64,000 bases of DNA from positions 186,001 to 250,000 of the forward strand of contig NZ_BBIS01000008.1 in the NCBI RefSeq assembly GCF_000730605.1, read 5' to 3'. How positions within the stretch are numbered: the stretch's first letter is position 1; every line of letters starts with the position of its first letter. The translations under genes were made by a program, and so were the position numbers. Positions 19,509 through 28,692 of the stretch are shown here, piece by piece. This DNA is from Pseudomonas monteilii NBRC 103158 = DSM 14164 (GTDB taxonomy: Bacteria; Pseudomonadota; Gammaproteobacteria; Pseudomonadales; Pseudomonadaceae). Below the pieces are notes generated by a model. The model did no database searches. It saw only the letters and a program-made list of their open reading frames with translations, and was not told the origin of the DNA.

Positions 19509-19572
19509 GTTGGCTCCGGGGGCTGGCGATGGCCCGAGGATAACCGATGCTGTTGGGTTTTGTGTTGTCAGT

Positions 19573-19612
19573 GCCGGCCTCTTCGCGGCTAAAGCCGCGA
19601 AGAGGCCGGTGC
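19573..19612. terminator. REP-core palindrome downstream of lon
   Basis: GCCGGCCTCTTCGCGGCT (19573-19590) pairs with AGCCGCGAAGAGGCCGGTGC (19593-19612). It lies just past the lon stop on the minus strand and probably terminates it; the core is the pseudomonad REP stem. Confidence 0.65.
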
Positions 19613-19615
19613 AGG

Positions 19616-22036
19616 TTAGAACAGAACCTTGGCCACATCGGCAAAGCGCTTGGCGAAGTGAACCGTCAGGCCTTCGCGCAAATAGTCCGGCAGTTCTTCG
19701 AAGTCCCCTCGGTTAGGCTCTGGCAAGACCAGCTCGAAGATTTTCTGCCGCCGCGCCGCAATCACCTTCTCGCGCACACCACCAATCGGTAGCACCTGGC
19801 CGGTGAGGGTCAGCTCGCCGGTCATGGCCACGCCTTTTTTTGGTGCCTGGTCGCGGGCCAGCGACAGCAGGGCACTTGCCATGGTGATGCCCGCGCTCGG
19901 GCCGTCTTTGGGCGTGGCCCCTTCAGGTACATGCAGGTGGATGAACGCTTCGTTGAAGAAGCCTGGGTCACCGCCAAACTGCTTGAGGTTGGAGCTGACA
20001 TAGCTGTAGGCAATTTCGGCCGACTCCTTCATCACGTCACCCAGCTTGCCAGTCAGCTTGAAGCCACGGTTGAGGGTGTGAATGCGGGTCGCCTCGATCG
20101 GCAGCGTGGCGCCACCCATGCTGGTCCAGGCCAGGCCCGTGATCACGCCTTTGCCAGCCAGTACCTGCTCGCTGCGGAACACCGGTATGCCGAGTGCCGC
20201 TTCGAGGTCCTTGGTGCCGATCTTCAGTTTTGCATCGGGGGCTTCCAGCAACTTGACCACGGCCTTGCGTACCAGCTTGCCCAGTTGCTTTTCCAGCTGA
20301 CGCACGCCTGCTTCGCGGGCATAGCCATCGATCACCAGGCGCAAGGCGCTGTCGCTGATGCTGAGGCTGCTTTTGGAGACGCCGGCCTTTTCCAGTTGCT
20401 TGGGCCACAGGTGGCGTTTGGCGATGGCCAGCTTTTCCTCGGTGATATAGCCGGACAGGCGGATCACTTCCATGCGGTCGAGCAATGGGCCAGGGATTGA
20501 GTCGAGGGTGTTGGCAGTGCACACGAACAGCACCTTGGACAGGTCCAGGCGCAGGTCGAGGTAGTGGTCGAGGAAGTCGACGTTCTGCTCCGGGTCGAGG
20601 GTTTCCAGCAGCGCTGAAGCCGGGTCGCCCTGGTAGCTCTGGCCCATCTTGTCGATTTCGTCGAGCATGATCACCGGGTTCATCACTTCGACGTCTTTCA
20701 GGGCTTGCACCAGCTTGCCGGGCTGGGCACCGATGTAGGTACGGCGATGGCCCTTGATCTCGGCCTCATCACGCATGCCGCCCACGCTGAAACGGTAGAA
20801 CGGCCGGCCAAGCGACTCGGCGATGGACTTGCCGATGCTGGTCTTGCCCACCCCGGGCGGGCCGACCAGCAGCACGATCGAGCCGCTGATCTCGCCTTTC
20901 CAGGCCCCTACGGCGAGAAATTCAAGGATGCGTTCCTTGATGTCGTCGAGGCCGGCATGGTGCTGGTCGAGGACCTTGCGCGCATGCTTGAGGTCGAGCT
21001 TGTCCTTGCCGTAAACACCCCACGGCAGTGCGGTGGCCCATTCGAGGTAGTTGCGGGTGACGGCGTATTCGGGTGAGCCGGTTTCGAGAATGGCCAGCTT
21101 GCCCATCTCTTCGTCGATGCGCTTGCGCGCCTGGGACGGCAAGGTCTTGCCTTCCAGGCGCTGCTCGAACTGTTCGAGGTCGGCACTGCGGTCGTCCTTG
21201 GTCAGGCCCAGCTCTTGCTGGATGACCTTGAGCTGTTCCTTGAGGAAGAACTCGCGCTGATGTTCGCCGATCTGCCGGTTGACCTCGGCCGAGATCTCGT
21301 TCTGCAGGCGCGCGACTTCCACCTCTTTGCGCAGCATCGGCAGCACCTTTTCCATGCGTTTGAGCATGGGTACGCAGTCGAGTACTTCCTGCAACTGGTT
21401 GCCGGTGGCCGAGGTGAGCGCGGCGGCGAAATCGGTGAGCGGCGACGGGTCGTTGGGGCTGAAGCGATTGAGGTAGTTCTTCAACTCTTCGCTGTACAAC
21501 GGGTTGAGCGGCAGCAGCTCTTTGATCGCGTTGATCAGCGCCATGCCGTAGGCCTTTACCTCGTCGGTGGGCTCGGCGGGCTGGCGCGGGTATTCGACTT
21601 CAACCAGGTAGGGCGGGCGGTGGTGCTTGAGCCAGGTGCGGATGCGTACCCGGGTCAGGCCCTGGGCAACGAACTGCAGTTTGCCGTTCTCACGGCTGGC
21701 ATGGTGCACCTTGACCAGCGTGCCGTACTGCGGCAGCGCGGCGGTGTCGAAGTGGCGGTGGTCTTCTGGCGGGGTGTCCATGAAGAACAGTGCCAGGCAG
21801 TGGTCCGGCGACTTGGCCACCAGGTCGAGCGTTTCGGCCCAGGGTTCTTCATTGACGATGACCGGCAGTACCTGAGCCGGGAAGAACGGGCGGTTGTGGA
21901 TCGGGATCACGTAGACCTTGTCCGGCAGCTGCTGGCCGGGCAGGGCGAGGGCATGGCCGGTTTCGGCCTGCGTGGTGGTGTGTTCGACTTCGTTGTGTTC
22001 GTCGGGGTGTTCCGGGAAATCCTGCTGGTCGCTCAT
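19616..22036 (-). CDS. lon: ATP-dependent Lon protease (second Lon type)
   Basis: Cytosolic AAA+ serine protease. 806 residues: N-terminal LAN domain (VYVIPIHNRPFFPAQVLPVI), coiled-coil, AAA+ module with Walker A GPPGVGKTS and the proteolytic domain with catalytic Ser714 in KDGPSAGITMAS. Its position a few genes from pdxJ corresponds to P. aeruginosa PA0779 (AsrA), a Lon homologue reported to raise heat-shock gene expression under tobramycin; pseudomonads also carry a canonical lon next to clpX elsewhere. The AsrA link is recalled synteny, not tested. Confidence 0.93.
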   Translation of the reverse strand: MSDQQDFPEHPDEHNEVEHTTTQAETGHALALPGQQLPDKVYVIPIHNRPFFPAQVLPVIVNEEPWAETLDLVAKSPDHCLALFFMDTPPEDHRHFDTAALPQYGTLVKVHHASRENGKLQFVAQGLTRVRIRTWLKHHRPPYLVEVEYPRQPAEPTDEVKAYGMALINAIKELLPLNPLYSEELKNYLNRFSPNDPSPLTDFAAALTSATGNQLQEVLDCVPMLKRMEKVLPMLRKEVEVARLQNEISAEVNRQIGEHQREFFLKEQLKVIQQELGLTKDDRSADLEQFEQRLEGKTLPSQARKRIDEEMGKLAILETGSPEYAVTRNYLEWATALPWGVYGKDKLDLKHARKVLDQHHAGLDDIKERILEFLAVGAWKGEISGSIVLLVGPPGVGKTSIGKSIAESLGRPFYRFSVGGMRDEAEIKGHRRTYIGAQPGKLVQALKDVEVMNPVIMLDEIDKMGQSYQGDPASALLETLDPEQNVDFLDHYLDLRLDLSKVLFVCTANTLDSIPGPLLDRMEVIRLSGYITEEKLAIAKRHLWPKQLEKAGVSKSSLSISDSALRLVIDGYAREAGVRQLEKQLGKLVRKAVVKLLEAPDAKLKIGTKDLEAALGIPVFRSEQVLAGKGVITGLAWTSMGGATLPIEATRIHTLNRGFKLTGKLGDVMKESAEIAYSYVSSNLKQFGGDPGFFNEAFIHLHVPEGATPKDGPSAGITMASALLSLARDQAPKKGVAMTGELTLTGQVLPIGGVREKVIAARRQKIFELVLPEPNRGDFEELPDYLREGLTVHFAKRFADVAKVLF

Positions 22037-22147
22037 GGGGCACCTGCGTGAATGACTATGGTGCTTAGATGGGGCAGGGTGGGATGGGTTTCAATGGTAG
22101 ACGAAGGCAGCAGGCAGGGCTTTCATCTTTGGTCGGCTGTACCGGCC

Positions 22148-22233
22148 TCTTCGCGGCTAAAGCCGCTCCTACAGGTACGGCGCCTGCCTTGGGGGCAGCA
22201 CAGAACCTGTAGGAGCGGCTTTAGCCGCGAATG
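22148..22233. repeat. Inverted pair of REP elements
   Basis: TTCGCGGCTAAAGCCGCTCC (22150-22169) is mirrored by GGAGCGGCTTTAGCCGCGAA (22212-22231) around a short spacer. It is a typical P. putida-type REP doublet in the lon-gcd gap. Confidence 0.85.
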
Positions 22234-22263
22234 CGGCAGCACAGCCACCGCATCACTTGAGGG

Positions 22264-24675
22264 TTATTCAGCGAGTTTGTAAGCGATGATGTAGTCGCCC
22301 ATTTTGGTACCCAGCGAGCCATGGCCGCCGGCAGTCACCAGCACGTACTGCTTGCCATCCTTGCCGGTGTAGCTCATCGGCGTGGCTTGGCCACCTGCCG
22401 GCAGGCGGGCTTTCCACAGTTCCTTGCCGTTGTTCACGTCATAGGCGCGCAGGTACTGGTCGAGGGTGCCGCTGAGGAAGCCGACGCCACCAGCGGTCAC
22501 GATCGAGCCGCCCATGCTTGGCACGCCAACTGGCAGGCCGATCGGGACCGGGGTGCTGTCGCGGGTGGTACCGTTCTTGTGCTTCCACACCACCTTGTTG
22601 GTGAACAGGTCGATGGCGGCAACGTAACCCCAGGCCGGGGCCTGGCACGGTACGCCCAGTGGCGACATGAACGGGTGCATGGTCACTGCATAAGGGGCGC
22701 CGGTATTCGGCTGCACGCCGCTGGTCTCGCTTTCGCGTTTGCTGCCTTCGGCAACCTGCTCACGCGGGACCATCTTCGATACGAAGGCCATGTAGTTGGG
22801 CGAGGTGAACAGCAGCTGGCGCACCGGGTCAACCGACACGCTGCCCCAGTTGAATACGCCGACGTTGCCTGGGTAGACCAGCGAGCCCTGCTCGGACGGC
22901 GGGGTGTACTGGCCTTCGTAGCGCAGCTCGCGGAACTGGATGCGGCACAGCATCTGGTCGAACGGCGTGGCGCCCCACATGGCCTGTTCGGTCAGCTCAG
23001 GGCCAAGCAGGTTGAGGTCGGAGCGGGCCTGGGTCGGCGAGGTGTGGTCGCCCTTCACCGCGCCTTGCGGGGTAGGGATTTCGCGAATCGGTACGATCGG
23101 CGTGCCGTCGCGGCGGTCGAGCACATACAGGCTGCCTTGCTTGGTCGGCACGATGATCGCGGGTTTCACGCCATCGTCGGTCTTCAGGTGCACCAGGGTC
23201 GGCTGGCTGCCGACGTCCATGTCCCACAGGTCGTGATGGGTGAACTGGTAGTTCCAGCGAGCCTTGCCGGTGGCCAGGTCAAGCGCGACCACGCCGGCGC
23301 TGTACTTCTCTGCGCCTGGTGTGCGGTCGGCGCCCCACTGGTCCGGGGTCTGGTTGCCCAGCGGCAGGTAGATCATGCCAAGGTCTTCATCGACGCTGGC
23401 GATCGACCACATGTTGGCCGAGTTGCGGCTGTACAGCTTGCCCGGGGCCAATGGCTTGGTGTCGTCCGGGTTGTTGCTGTCCCAGTTCCAAACCAGGTGG
23501 CCATCGTGCACGTCGTAGGCACGGATCACGCCGGACGGCTCGTTGGTCGACTCGTTGTCGGTCACGTGGCCGCCGATGATCACCAGGTCACGGGTGACTG
23601 CAGCAGGCGAGGTGGAGTAGTAGCCGCCGGCGGTGAACGGGCCGATACCGGTGGTGAGGTCGATCACGCCCTGGTTGGCGAAGCCTTCGCACACCTTGCC
23701 GTTGTCGGCGTTGATGGCGATCAGGCGGGCATCTGCGGTAGGCAGGTAGAGGCGGCGCGGGCAGGCCTGGGCCACGGCTTGGCCTGCGTCAGTGATTTTC
23801 GGTGCCGGGCTGCCGTCGCGGCTGACGTAGCGGTTTTCGTCATAGTACGAAACGCCACGGCAGGTCATGTGGGCAAAGCCCTTGAAGGTGCCGACCGGGC
23901 TTTTGACCTGAGGGTCGTAGCGCCAGATTTCCGCACCCGTGTCCGGGTCCAGTGCCAGCAGGCGGCTGTGCGCGGTGCAGGCATAGAGCATGCCGTTGAC
24001 CTTCAGCGGGGTGTTCTGGTTGGTCAGCTCCACCGGGTCGTTTTCGGTCGGCAAGTCACCGGTACGAATACGCCAGGCCTCTTCCAGGCGGTAGGCGTTT
24101 TGTGGGGTGATCTGACGCAGCGGCGAGTAGCGGTCGCCATGTTCAGTACGGCCGTAGGCCTGCCATTCGCCGTCGGGCATGGCCGGGGCAGCACTGGCCA
24201 TTTCACTGCTTTCGCGGCCCAGTTCGCCGAACACTTCACCGGGGTGGGTGAACTGGCTGGCGACCGCGCAAGCGCCGGATGCGACCACGGCAACGCTCAG
24301 CAGCGCAGTGTTGGCTTTGCTGGCCGGGCCGATCAGCGGGCGACGTGCCCAAGGCAGCAGCAGCACCACGCCGATGGCGAACCAGATGGCCAGGCGTGGC
24401 ACCAGTTGCCACCAGTCCAGGCCCACTTCGAGCAGGGCCCAGACGGTGCTGGCCAGCAGTACCAGGCCATACAGGCCCAGGGCGATACGGCGCTGAGCCA
24501 GCAGCAGGATGCCCGACAGGGCAAAACCGATACCGGCGATCAGGTAGTAAAGCGATCCACCCAGCTGGCTCAGCTTGATGCCGCCGGCCAGCAGGGCCAG
24601 GCCCATCAGCAACAGCAGCGCGCCCATCAGGCGCGGTAGCCAGCGGCTTCCATTGTTGGCACTTTCAGTGCTCAT
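22264..24675 (-). CDS. gcd: Membrane-bound PQQ-dependent glucose dehydrogenase
   Basis: Oxidises glucose to gluconolactone in the periplasm and passes electrons to ubiquinone. 803 residues: five N-terminal membrane segments within about residues 1-145 (LMGALLLLMGLALLAGGI is the first), then the eight-bladed quinoprotein propeller, beginning EWQAYGRTEHGDRYSPLRQI. The C-terminal motif PAGGQATPMSY is typical. It follows oprB by 29 bases, so porin and dehydrogenase probably form an operon for glucose use. Confidence 0.96.
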   Translation of the reverse strand: MSTESANNGSRWLPRLMGALLLLMGLALLAGGIKLSQLGGSLYYLIAGIGFALSGILLLAQRRIALGLYGLVLLASTVWALLEVGLDWWQLVPRLAIWFAIGVVLLLPWARRPLIGPASKANTALLSVAVVASGACAVASQFTHPGEVFGELGRESSEMASAAPAMPDGEWQAYGRTEHGDRYSPLRQITPQNAYRLEEAWRIRTGDLPTENDPVELTNQNTPLKVNGMLYACTAHSRLLALDPDTGAEIWRYDPQVKSPVGTFKGFAHMTCRGVSYYDENRYVSRDGSPAPKITDAGQAVAQACPRRLYLPTADARLIAINADNGKVCEGFANQGVIDLTTGIGPFTAGGYYSTSPAAVTRDLVIIGGHVTDNESTNEPSGVIRAYDVHDGHLVWNWDSNNPDDTKPLAPGKLYSRNSANMWSIASVDEDLGMIYLPLGNQTPDQWGADRTPGAEKYSAGVVALDLATGKARWNYQFTHHDLWDMDVGSQPTLVHLKTDDGVKPAIIVPTKQGSLYVLDRRDGTPIVPIREIPTPQGAVKGDHTSPTQARSDLNLLGPELTEQAMWGATPFDQMLCRIQFRELRYEGQYTPPSEQGSLVYPGNVGVFNWGSVSVDPVRQLLFTSPNYMAFVSKMVPREQVAEGSKRESETSGVQPNTGAPYAVTMHPFMSPLGVPCQAPAWGYVAAIDLFTNKVVWKHKNGTTRDSTPVPIGLPVGVPSMGGSIVTAGGVGFLSGTLDQYLRAYDVNNGKELWKARLPAGGQATPMSYTGKDGKQYVLVTAGGHGSLGTKMGDYIIAYKLAE

Positions 24676-24704
24676 CGTAGGTTCTCCGTCAGGTCAAAAA
24701 GGGG

Positions 24705-26039
24705 TTAGAAACTGCTCTGGATCTTCAGGCCGCCGACCAGGGCGCCATCAACCTGCGATACCCCGCCCGGGTGGCGGATGTACTGCAGGTTGGGGCGAAC
24801 CGTGAGCCAGTCGGCCAAATGAATGCCGTAGTACAGCTCGGCGCTGTATTCGGTGTCCTGCACGGGCAGGAAGCCGGGGTTGTCGTAGTCGTCGACGCCG
24901 GCGGCCTGGTTGGCCAGGCGGGCGTTCTTGCGGTAGGCAGGGTTGACGTGCACGCGGGCCAGGGCGAAACCGATGTCGTCCTTGGCGCGGGCGTCGAAAG
25001 GCCCCTTGTATACCAGTCCTGCCTGCACATAGTTGTCGATGGCATTGGTCTTCTTGTCATGCACCGTGGCGTTGGCGAACAGGCTCAGGCCACGCGACTG
25101 GTCGGAGGCCAGCGAAGTCACCTGCTGCTGGGCGCCGAGCCACATGCCGTGTTTGCTGGAACTGCTGCGGTAGGCGGCGCCGCTCAGGGCTGCCGGCTGG
25201 CCGTTGCTGTCCTTGAGAACATCCTGTGCCTTGGCATTACTGTAGTAGTAGCCGGCGCGATATTCCCCTTTCAGGCCATTCAGACGCGGGCTCCACACCA
25301 GTTCCACCGGCATTACCGCGCCCTGGGTGCCGCTGCCGCTGAGCTTGAAGCCGTTGCCGGATTCAAGGTTGGAAGGGTTCTGCTCGAAGACGCCGACCTG
25401 CGCGTAAAGCTCGGAGGTAAGGTTGTAGCGCACGCGCAGGGCCCACTGGCTGACCGGCCAGTTGTACCAGATGCCGCCCACCCAGTTGCCCACCTGCGAG
25501 CCGCAGAAGGCCAGGTTCTGGAAGTCGCAGGGGAAGCTGTTGAAGTCCTCGCCTTCGCCGAAGCGGCCGAATTTCACGTCCAGCGCGCTGTCGAAGTACT
25601 TCTGCTTGATCCACATCTGGGTCAGGCGCCAAGTTTCGCCACGGCCCCAGACTTCCTGGGCCGAGGTGAAGCCGCCGACGCGTGGGTCGTTGATGCGGTC
25701 GTTGCTGATGTTGTCGCCGTGGCGTTCGGTGATGGTCAGCTGGAACTCGGTGTCATGCCAGCCCAGGATCTTTTCCAGGTCCAGGTGGCTGCCAAAGGTG
25801 AACTGGTCGCTGTAGCGCGCCGTGCGGTCGTGGTCGTAGCCGCCGTGCAGGTTGCTGCCCATCTCGCCGGTGTAGCCGAGGGTGAAATCGTAGCCTTTTT
25901 CCAGCAATTCGCTGCGGGTGCCGCCCCAGTCGCCGAGCATCCAGGGGGAGTCGTTGGCGAACATTTCGCTGGCACTGGCGGGTGTCGCCAAGGCACTGAG
26001 GGCAAGGCCGATGTAACAGGGTTTGGGCAGTTGAAACAT
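24705..26039 (-). CDS. oprB: Carbohydrate-selective porin OprB
   Basis: Outer-membrane porin for glucose and related sugars. 444 residues with a signal peptide (IGLALSALATPASA, cut near residue 24). The OprB family sequence SPWMLGDWGGTRSELLEKGY starts the mature part; the rest is aromatic-rich alternating beta-strand sequence, and the protein ends with Phe (GGLKIQSSF), the outer-membrane assembly signal. Upstream of gcd in the same direction. Confidence 0.95.
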   Translation of the reverse strand: MFQLPKPCYIGLALSALATPASASEMFANDSPWMLGDWGGTRSELLEKGYDFTLGYTGEMGSNLHGGYDHDRTARYSDQFTFGSHLDLEKILGWHDTEFQLTITERHGDNISNDRINDPRVGGFTSAQEVWGRGETWRLTQMWIKQKYFDSALDVKFGRFGEGEDFNSFPCDFQNLAFCGSQVGNWVGGIWYNWPVSQWALRVRYNLTSELYAQVGVFEQNPSNLESGNGFKLSGSGTQGAVMPVELVWSPRLNGLKGEYRAGYYYSNAKAQDVLKDSNGQPAALSGAAYRSSSSKHGMWLGAQQQVTSLASDQSRGLSLFANATVHDKKTNAIDNYVQAGLVYKGPFDARAKDDIGFALARVHVNPAYRKNARLANQAAGVDDYDNPGFLPVQDTEYSAELYYGIHLADWLTVRPNLQYIRHPGGVSQVDGALVGGLKIQSSF

Positions 26040-26231
26040 GAGATAGCGCTATCTTTTGATTGTTGAAAAAACGGCAAGCGCATCGAAGGTCGGGCCCTTC
26101 AATGGATATGGCGACAAGAGGGTTTCGATGAAGCGTTTCAGCTTGCGGCGAGGAGGATATAGGGGAAGTTGTAAGAAAAAAAGACAAAATGTCGCAGGGC
26201 ATTATTGTTTGTCTGGTAACAATGGCCTGTA

Positions 26232-26250
26232 GGGGGCGCAAAGCGCCCCC
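26232..26250 (-). terminator. Hairpin after the TonB receptor gene
   Basis: GGGGGCGC-AAA-GCGCCCCC sits 7 bases beyond the receptor stop. No T-tract follows on the minus strand. Confidence 0.6.
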
Positions 26251-26256
26251 GCGATT

Positions 26257-28305
26257 TCAGAATGTAGTACGCAGGCCGACTTCCACACTACGCCCCGGCG
26301 CCGGGGCAATATCGCGCAGAATAGAGCTGGCATAACGCACAGTCTGGTCGGTCAGGTTTTCACCGCGCACAAACGCCAGCCACTGGCTTTGGCCAACCTC
26401 GAAGCGGTAGCCAACGCTCGCCCCCAGCGTGGTGTAGCCATCGGTGCTGGTTTCGTTGGCCGGCTTGCGGTGTTGCGATGCCGCATGTTGCACATCGACC
26501 CGTGCCTGCCAGCGGTCCAGTTCCCAGACAAGCCCGCTGTTCAGGCGCAGCGGGGCGATGCGTGGCAGCGGCTCGCCACTGTCGAGGTTCTTGGCTCGGG
26601 TGTAGTCGCCGGAGAGTTCCAGCGCGAAGCTGCCGTAACGGTTCTCGGCCAGTTGCCAGCGGTCCTGGGCTTCGATGCCATAGAAGCGCGCACGCACGCC
26701 CTGGTACTGGTACTCCGGGAAGCTACCGTGGTCATGATCGTGGTCGTGGTCATCCTCGTCGTGGTCGTGGTCATGCCCACCTTCGCGGGTGTTGCCGGTG
26801 CCGATCAATCCGATGTAGTTGCGGAAGTGGCTGTAGAACACCCCGACACTGCCCTTGTGCGTGCCATTGTCGAAGCGTAGTGCCAGGTCGGCGGAAATGG
26901 CCTTTTCCTTGTTCAGGCTGGCATCGCCAACTTCAAAGGCGCCAGTGGCCACATGTGCGCCATTGGCATACAGCTCGTAGAAGGTCGGAGCGCGCTCGGT
27001 GTAGCCGAGGTTGGCGGCCAGCGACCAGATCGGGTCAAGCTGGTACACCGCACCTGACGACAGGCTGAAGGCGTTGAAGCTGCTCGCGCTGTCGGCATCG
27101 ACGAAGTTTTCGTTGCCTTTGGCGTCGGGGTCTACCCGGGTGTGCTCCATGCGTGCACCCAGGCTCAGGTTCAGGCGCTCGGTGGCCTGCCACTGCTCGA
27201 GCATGAACAGCGCCAGGCTGTCGGTATCGGTGTGCGGTACAAAGGCTTCTTCGCCCAGGGCAGAGAACTCGTTGCGGCTGACCTGGGCGCCAATCACCCC
27301 TTCCACCGGCCCGAGCGGTTGGTGGCGGGCTTCGATGCGCGCTTCGTAGCCTTTGTTCTTGAAGGTGGTGTGCACCTCGCCTTCTTCAATCTCCCTGTGT
27401 TCGTAGTCGGTGTAGCCGGCATCGACCTTGACCGAGCTGAACGGGCCGCCGAGGTCGCGCAGTTCGGAGGCGAAGGCGTAGTGGTCCTGCTTCATGTCCA
27501 GGCGCACGCCAGATTCGGCCACCGAGCCGTAGTTGCTGTCATAGCCGCTGTAGGACAGGCCAGCATAGCCGTGATCCCAATGGTACGCGCCACCGACCGC
27601 ACCGCCATCCTGGCGACCGTCGCTGTTTTCCAGGCGGTGCTTGCTGCCGGGCTCGTCAGCGTCACGCACCTTGGAACTGCGGGCGTAGCCGGGGATGCGC
27701 AGGTCGTTGAACTGGCGACTGTTGGCATCCAGGTGCAGGGCAAAGGCACCGTTACCGGCCTCCAGCTTGCCGGCGCTGCTGCGGGTGGTGTCGGCGCCGC
27801 CGTAGCGCAGCTCACCGGCACCGTGAATGCCCTCGATGGGCGCATCCGGGATGCGGTTGTCGAAGGTGTTGACCACACCGCCGATGGCGTTACCGCCGTA
27901 CAGCAGGGCGGCAGGGCCACGGACGATCTCGACGCGGTCGACGGTGACCGGGTCCAGCGGTACGGCATGGTCGTAGGACAGCGACGAGGCATCCAGCGCG
28001 CCGACGCCGTTGCGCAGGATACGAATGCGGTCGCCGTCCAGGCCACGAATCACCGGGCGGCTGGCACCCGGTCCGAACCAGGTGGAGGCGACACCGGGCT
28101 GTTTGTTCAGGGTTTCACCGAGGCTGCCGTGCTGTTGCTGCAACAGGTTGTCGCCTTCAAGCACGGTGCTGGGAGCGGCCAGCTGGCGATTGCCCAGTGG
28201 GTTGGCGGTGATGACCTGGGGTTCGAGTTCCACGGCCTGGCTGGGTGATGCAGCCAGCCAGAGCGCGACGGCAAGGGGTGAGAGGCGAAGCGGTGTGTAC
28301 AGCAT
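26257..28305 (-). CDS. TonB-dependent receptor with histidine-rich loop, probable zinc uptake (ZnuD type)
   Basis: Outer-membrane active transporter. 682 residues from ATG 28305, which opens a proper signal peptide (MLYTPLRLSPLAVALWLAAS...SQA). The plug domain contains PGVASTWFGPGASRPVIRGL and VDRVEIVRGPAALLYGGNAI; a long beta-barrel ends in LRTTF. A His/Asp run (GHDHDHDEDDHDHDHDHG, about residues 507-524) lies in a predicted extracellular loop, as in the zinc receptor ZnuD. A Zur-like palindrome lies 35 bases upstream of the start. Substrate zinc is inferred from these two facts. Confidence 0.88.
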   Translation of the reverse strand: MLYTPLRLSPLAVALWLAASPSQAVELEPQVITANPLGNRQLAAPSTVLEGDNLLQQQHGSLGETLNKQPGVASTWFGPGASRPVIRGLDGDRIRILRNGVGALDASSLSYDHAVPLDPVTVDRVEIVRGPAALLYGGNAIGGVVNTFDNRIPDAPIEGIHGAGELRYGGADTTRSSAGKLEAGNGAFALHLDANSRQFNDLRIPGYARSSKVRDADEPGSKHRLENSDGRQDGGAVGGAYHWDHGYAGLSYSGYDSNYGSVAESGVRLDMKQDHYAFASELRDLGGPFSSVKVDAGYTDYEHREIEEGEVHTTFKNKGYEARIEARHQPLGPVEGVIGAQVSRNEFSALGEEAFVPHTDTDSLALFMLEQWQATERLNLSLGARMEHTRVDPDAKGNENFVDADSASSFNAFSLSSGAVYQLDPIWSLAANLGYTERAPTFYELYANGAHVATGAFEVGDASLNKEKAISADLALRFDNGTHKGSVGVFYSHFRNYIGLIGTGNTREGGHDHDHDEDDHDHDHDHGSFPEYQYQGVRARFYGIEAQDRWQLAENRYGSFALELSGDYTRAKNLDSGEPLPRIAPLRLNSGLVWELDRWQARVDVQHAASQHRKPANETSTDGYTTLGASVGYRFEVGQSQWLAFVRGENLTDQTVRYASSILRDIAPAPGRSVEVGLRTTF

Positions 28306-28339
28306 GGGGATGGGGCGTTCCTTGGCAGAGGATTTTGTA

Positions 28340-28356
28340 ATGTTACAACATAACAT
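28340..28356 (-). promoter_or_regulatory. Zur-like operator
   Basis: ATGTTA-CAACA-TAACAT is a perfect palindrome with 6-bp arms and resembles the proteobacterial Zur box core GTTATA-like/ATAAC. It lies 35-51 bases upstream of the TonB receptor start, where a repressor would block transcription. Confidence 0.6.
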
Positions 28357-28469
28357 ATCTATTTCAGCACAGAGGTTTTGCCCATTGCCAGCGGTTTTTC
28401 TGTCGAGTCGACTGATCCCACCCACCACTACACTCGTGTAAGGTGCGCATCTTTCCTACGGAGCACAGC

Positions 28470-28691
28470 ATGAACACGGCCCAACACAACGCGCTACACG
28501 GCAAGACCCTTGAGCAGATCCTTACCGAGCTGGTGGCGCACTACCAATGGCAGGGCCTGGCCGAACGCATCGATGTGCGCTGCTTCAAGAGCAACCCGAC
28601 CATCAAGTCGAGCCTGACCTTCTTGCGCAAGACACCGTGGGCGCGGGAAAAGGTCGAGCAGCTGTATGTGAAAATGCAGCGACAGGCCTGA
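28470..28691 (+). CDS. VF530 family (DUF2132) small protein
   Basis: 73 residues from ATG 28470; GGAG at about 28460-28463 precedes it. The sequence [20 protein letters not shown], then [20 protein letters not shown] and [10 protein letters not shown], is the VF530 family pattern (a small helical domain, suggested to bind DNA). Function is unknown. The next gene starts 2 bases after its stop, so both are probably cotranscribed. Confidence 0.88.
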   Translation: MNTAQHNALHGKTLEQILTELVAHYQWQGLAERIDVRCFKSNPTIKSSLTFLRKTPWAREKVEQLYVKMQRQA

Positions 28692-28692
28692 C

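Noticed and set aside
22321..24639. 772-codon open frame on the plus strand across gcd
   Set aside because: It lies entirely antisense to gcd, a clear full-length gene; its product is His/Val/Gly-rich without family likeness, as expected for a complementary frame in high-GC DNA.
26727..26790. Tandem repeat locus in the TonB receptor
   Set aside because: The GTGGTC-like repetition on the plus strand is simply the codons of the His/Asp loop of the receptor; treated as part of the protein.
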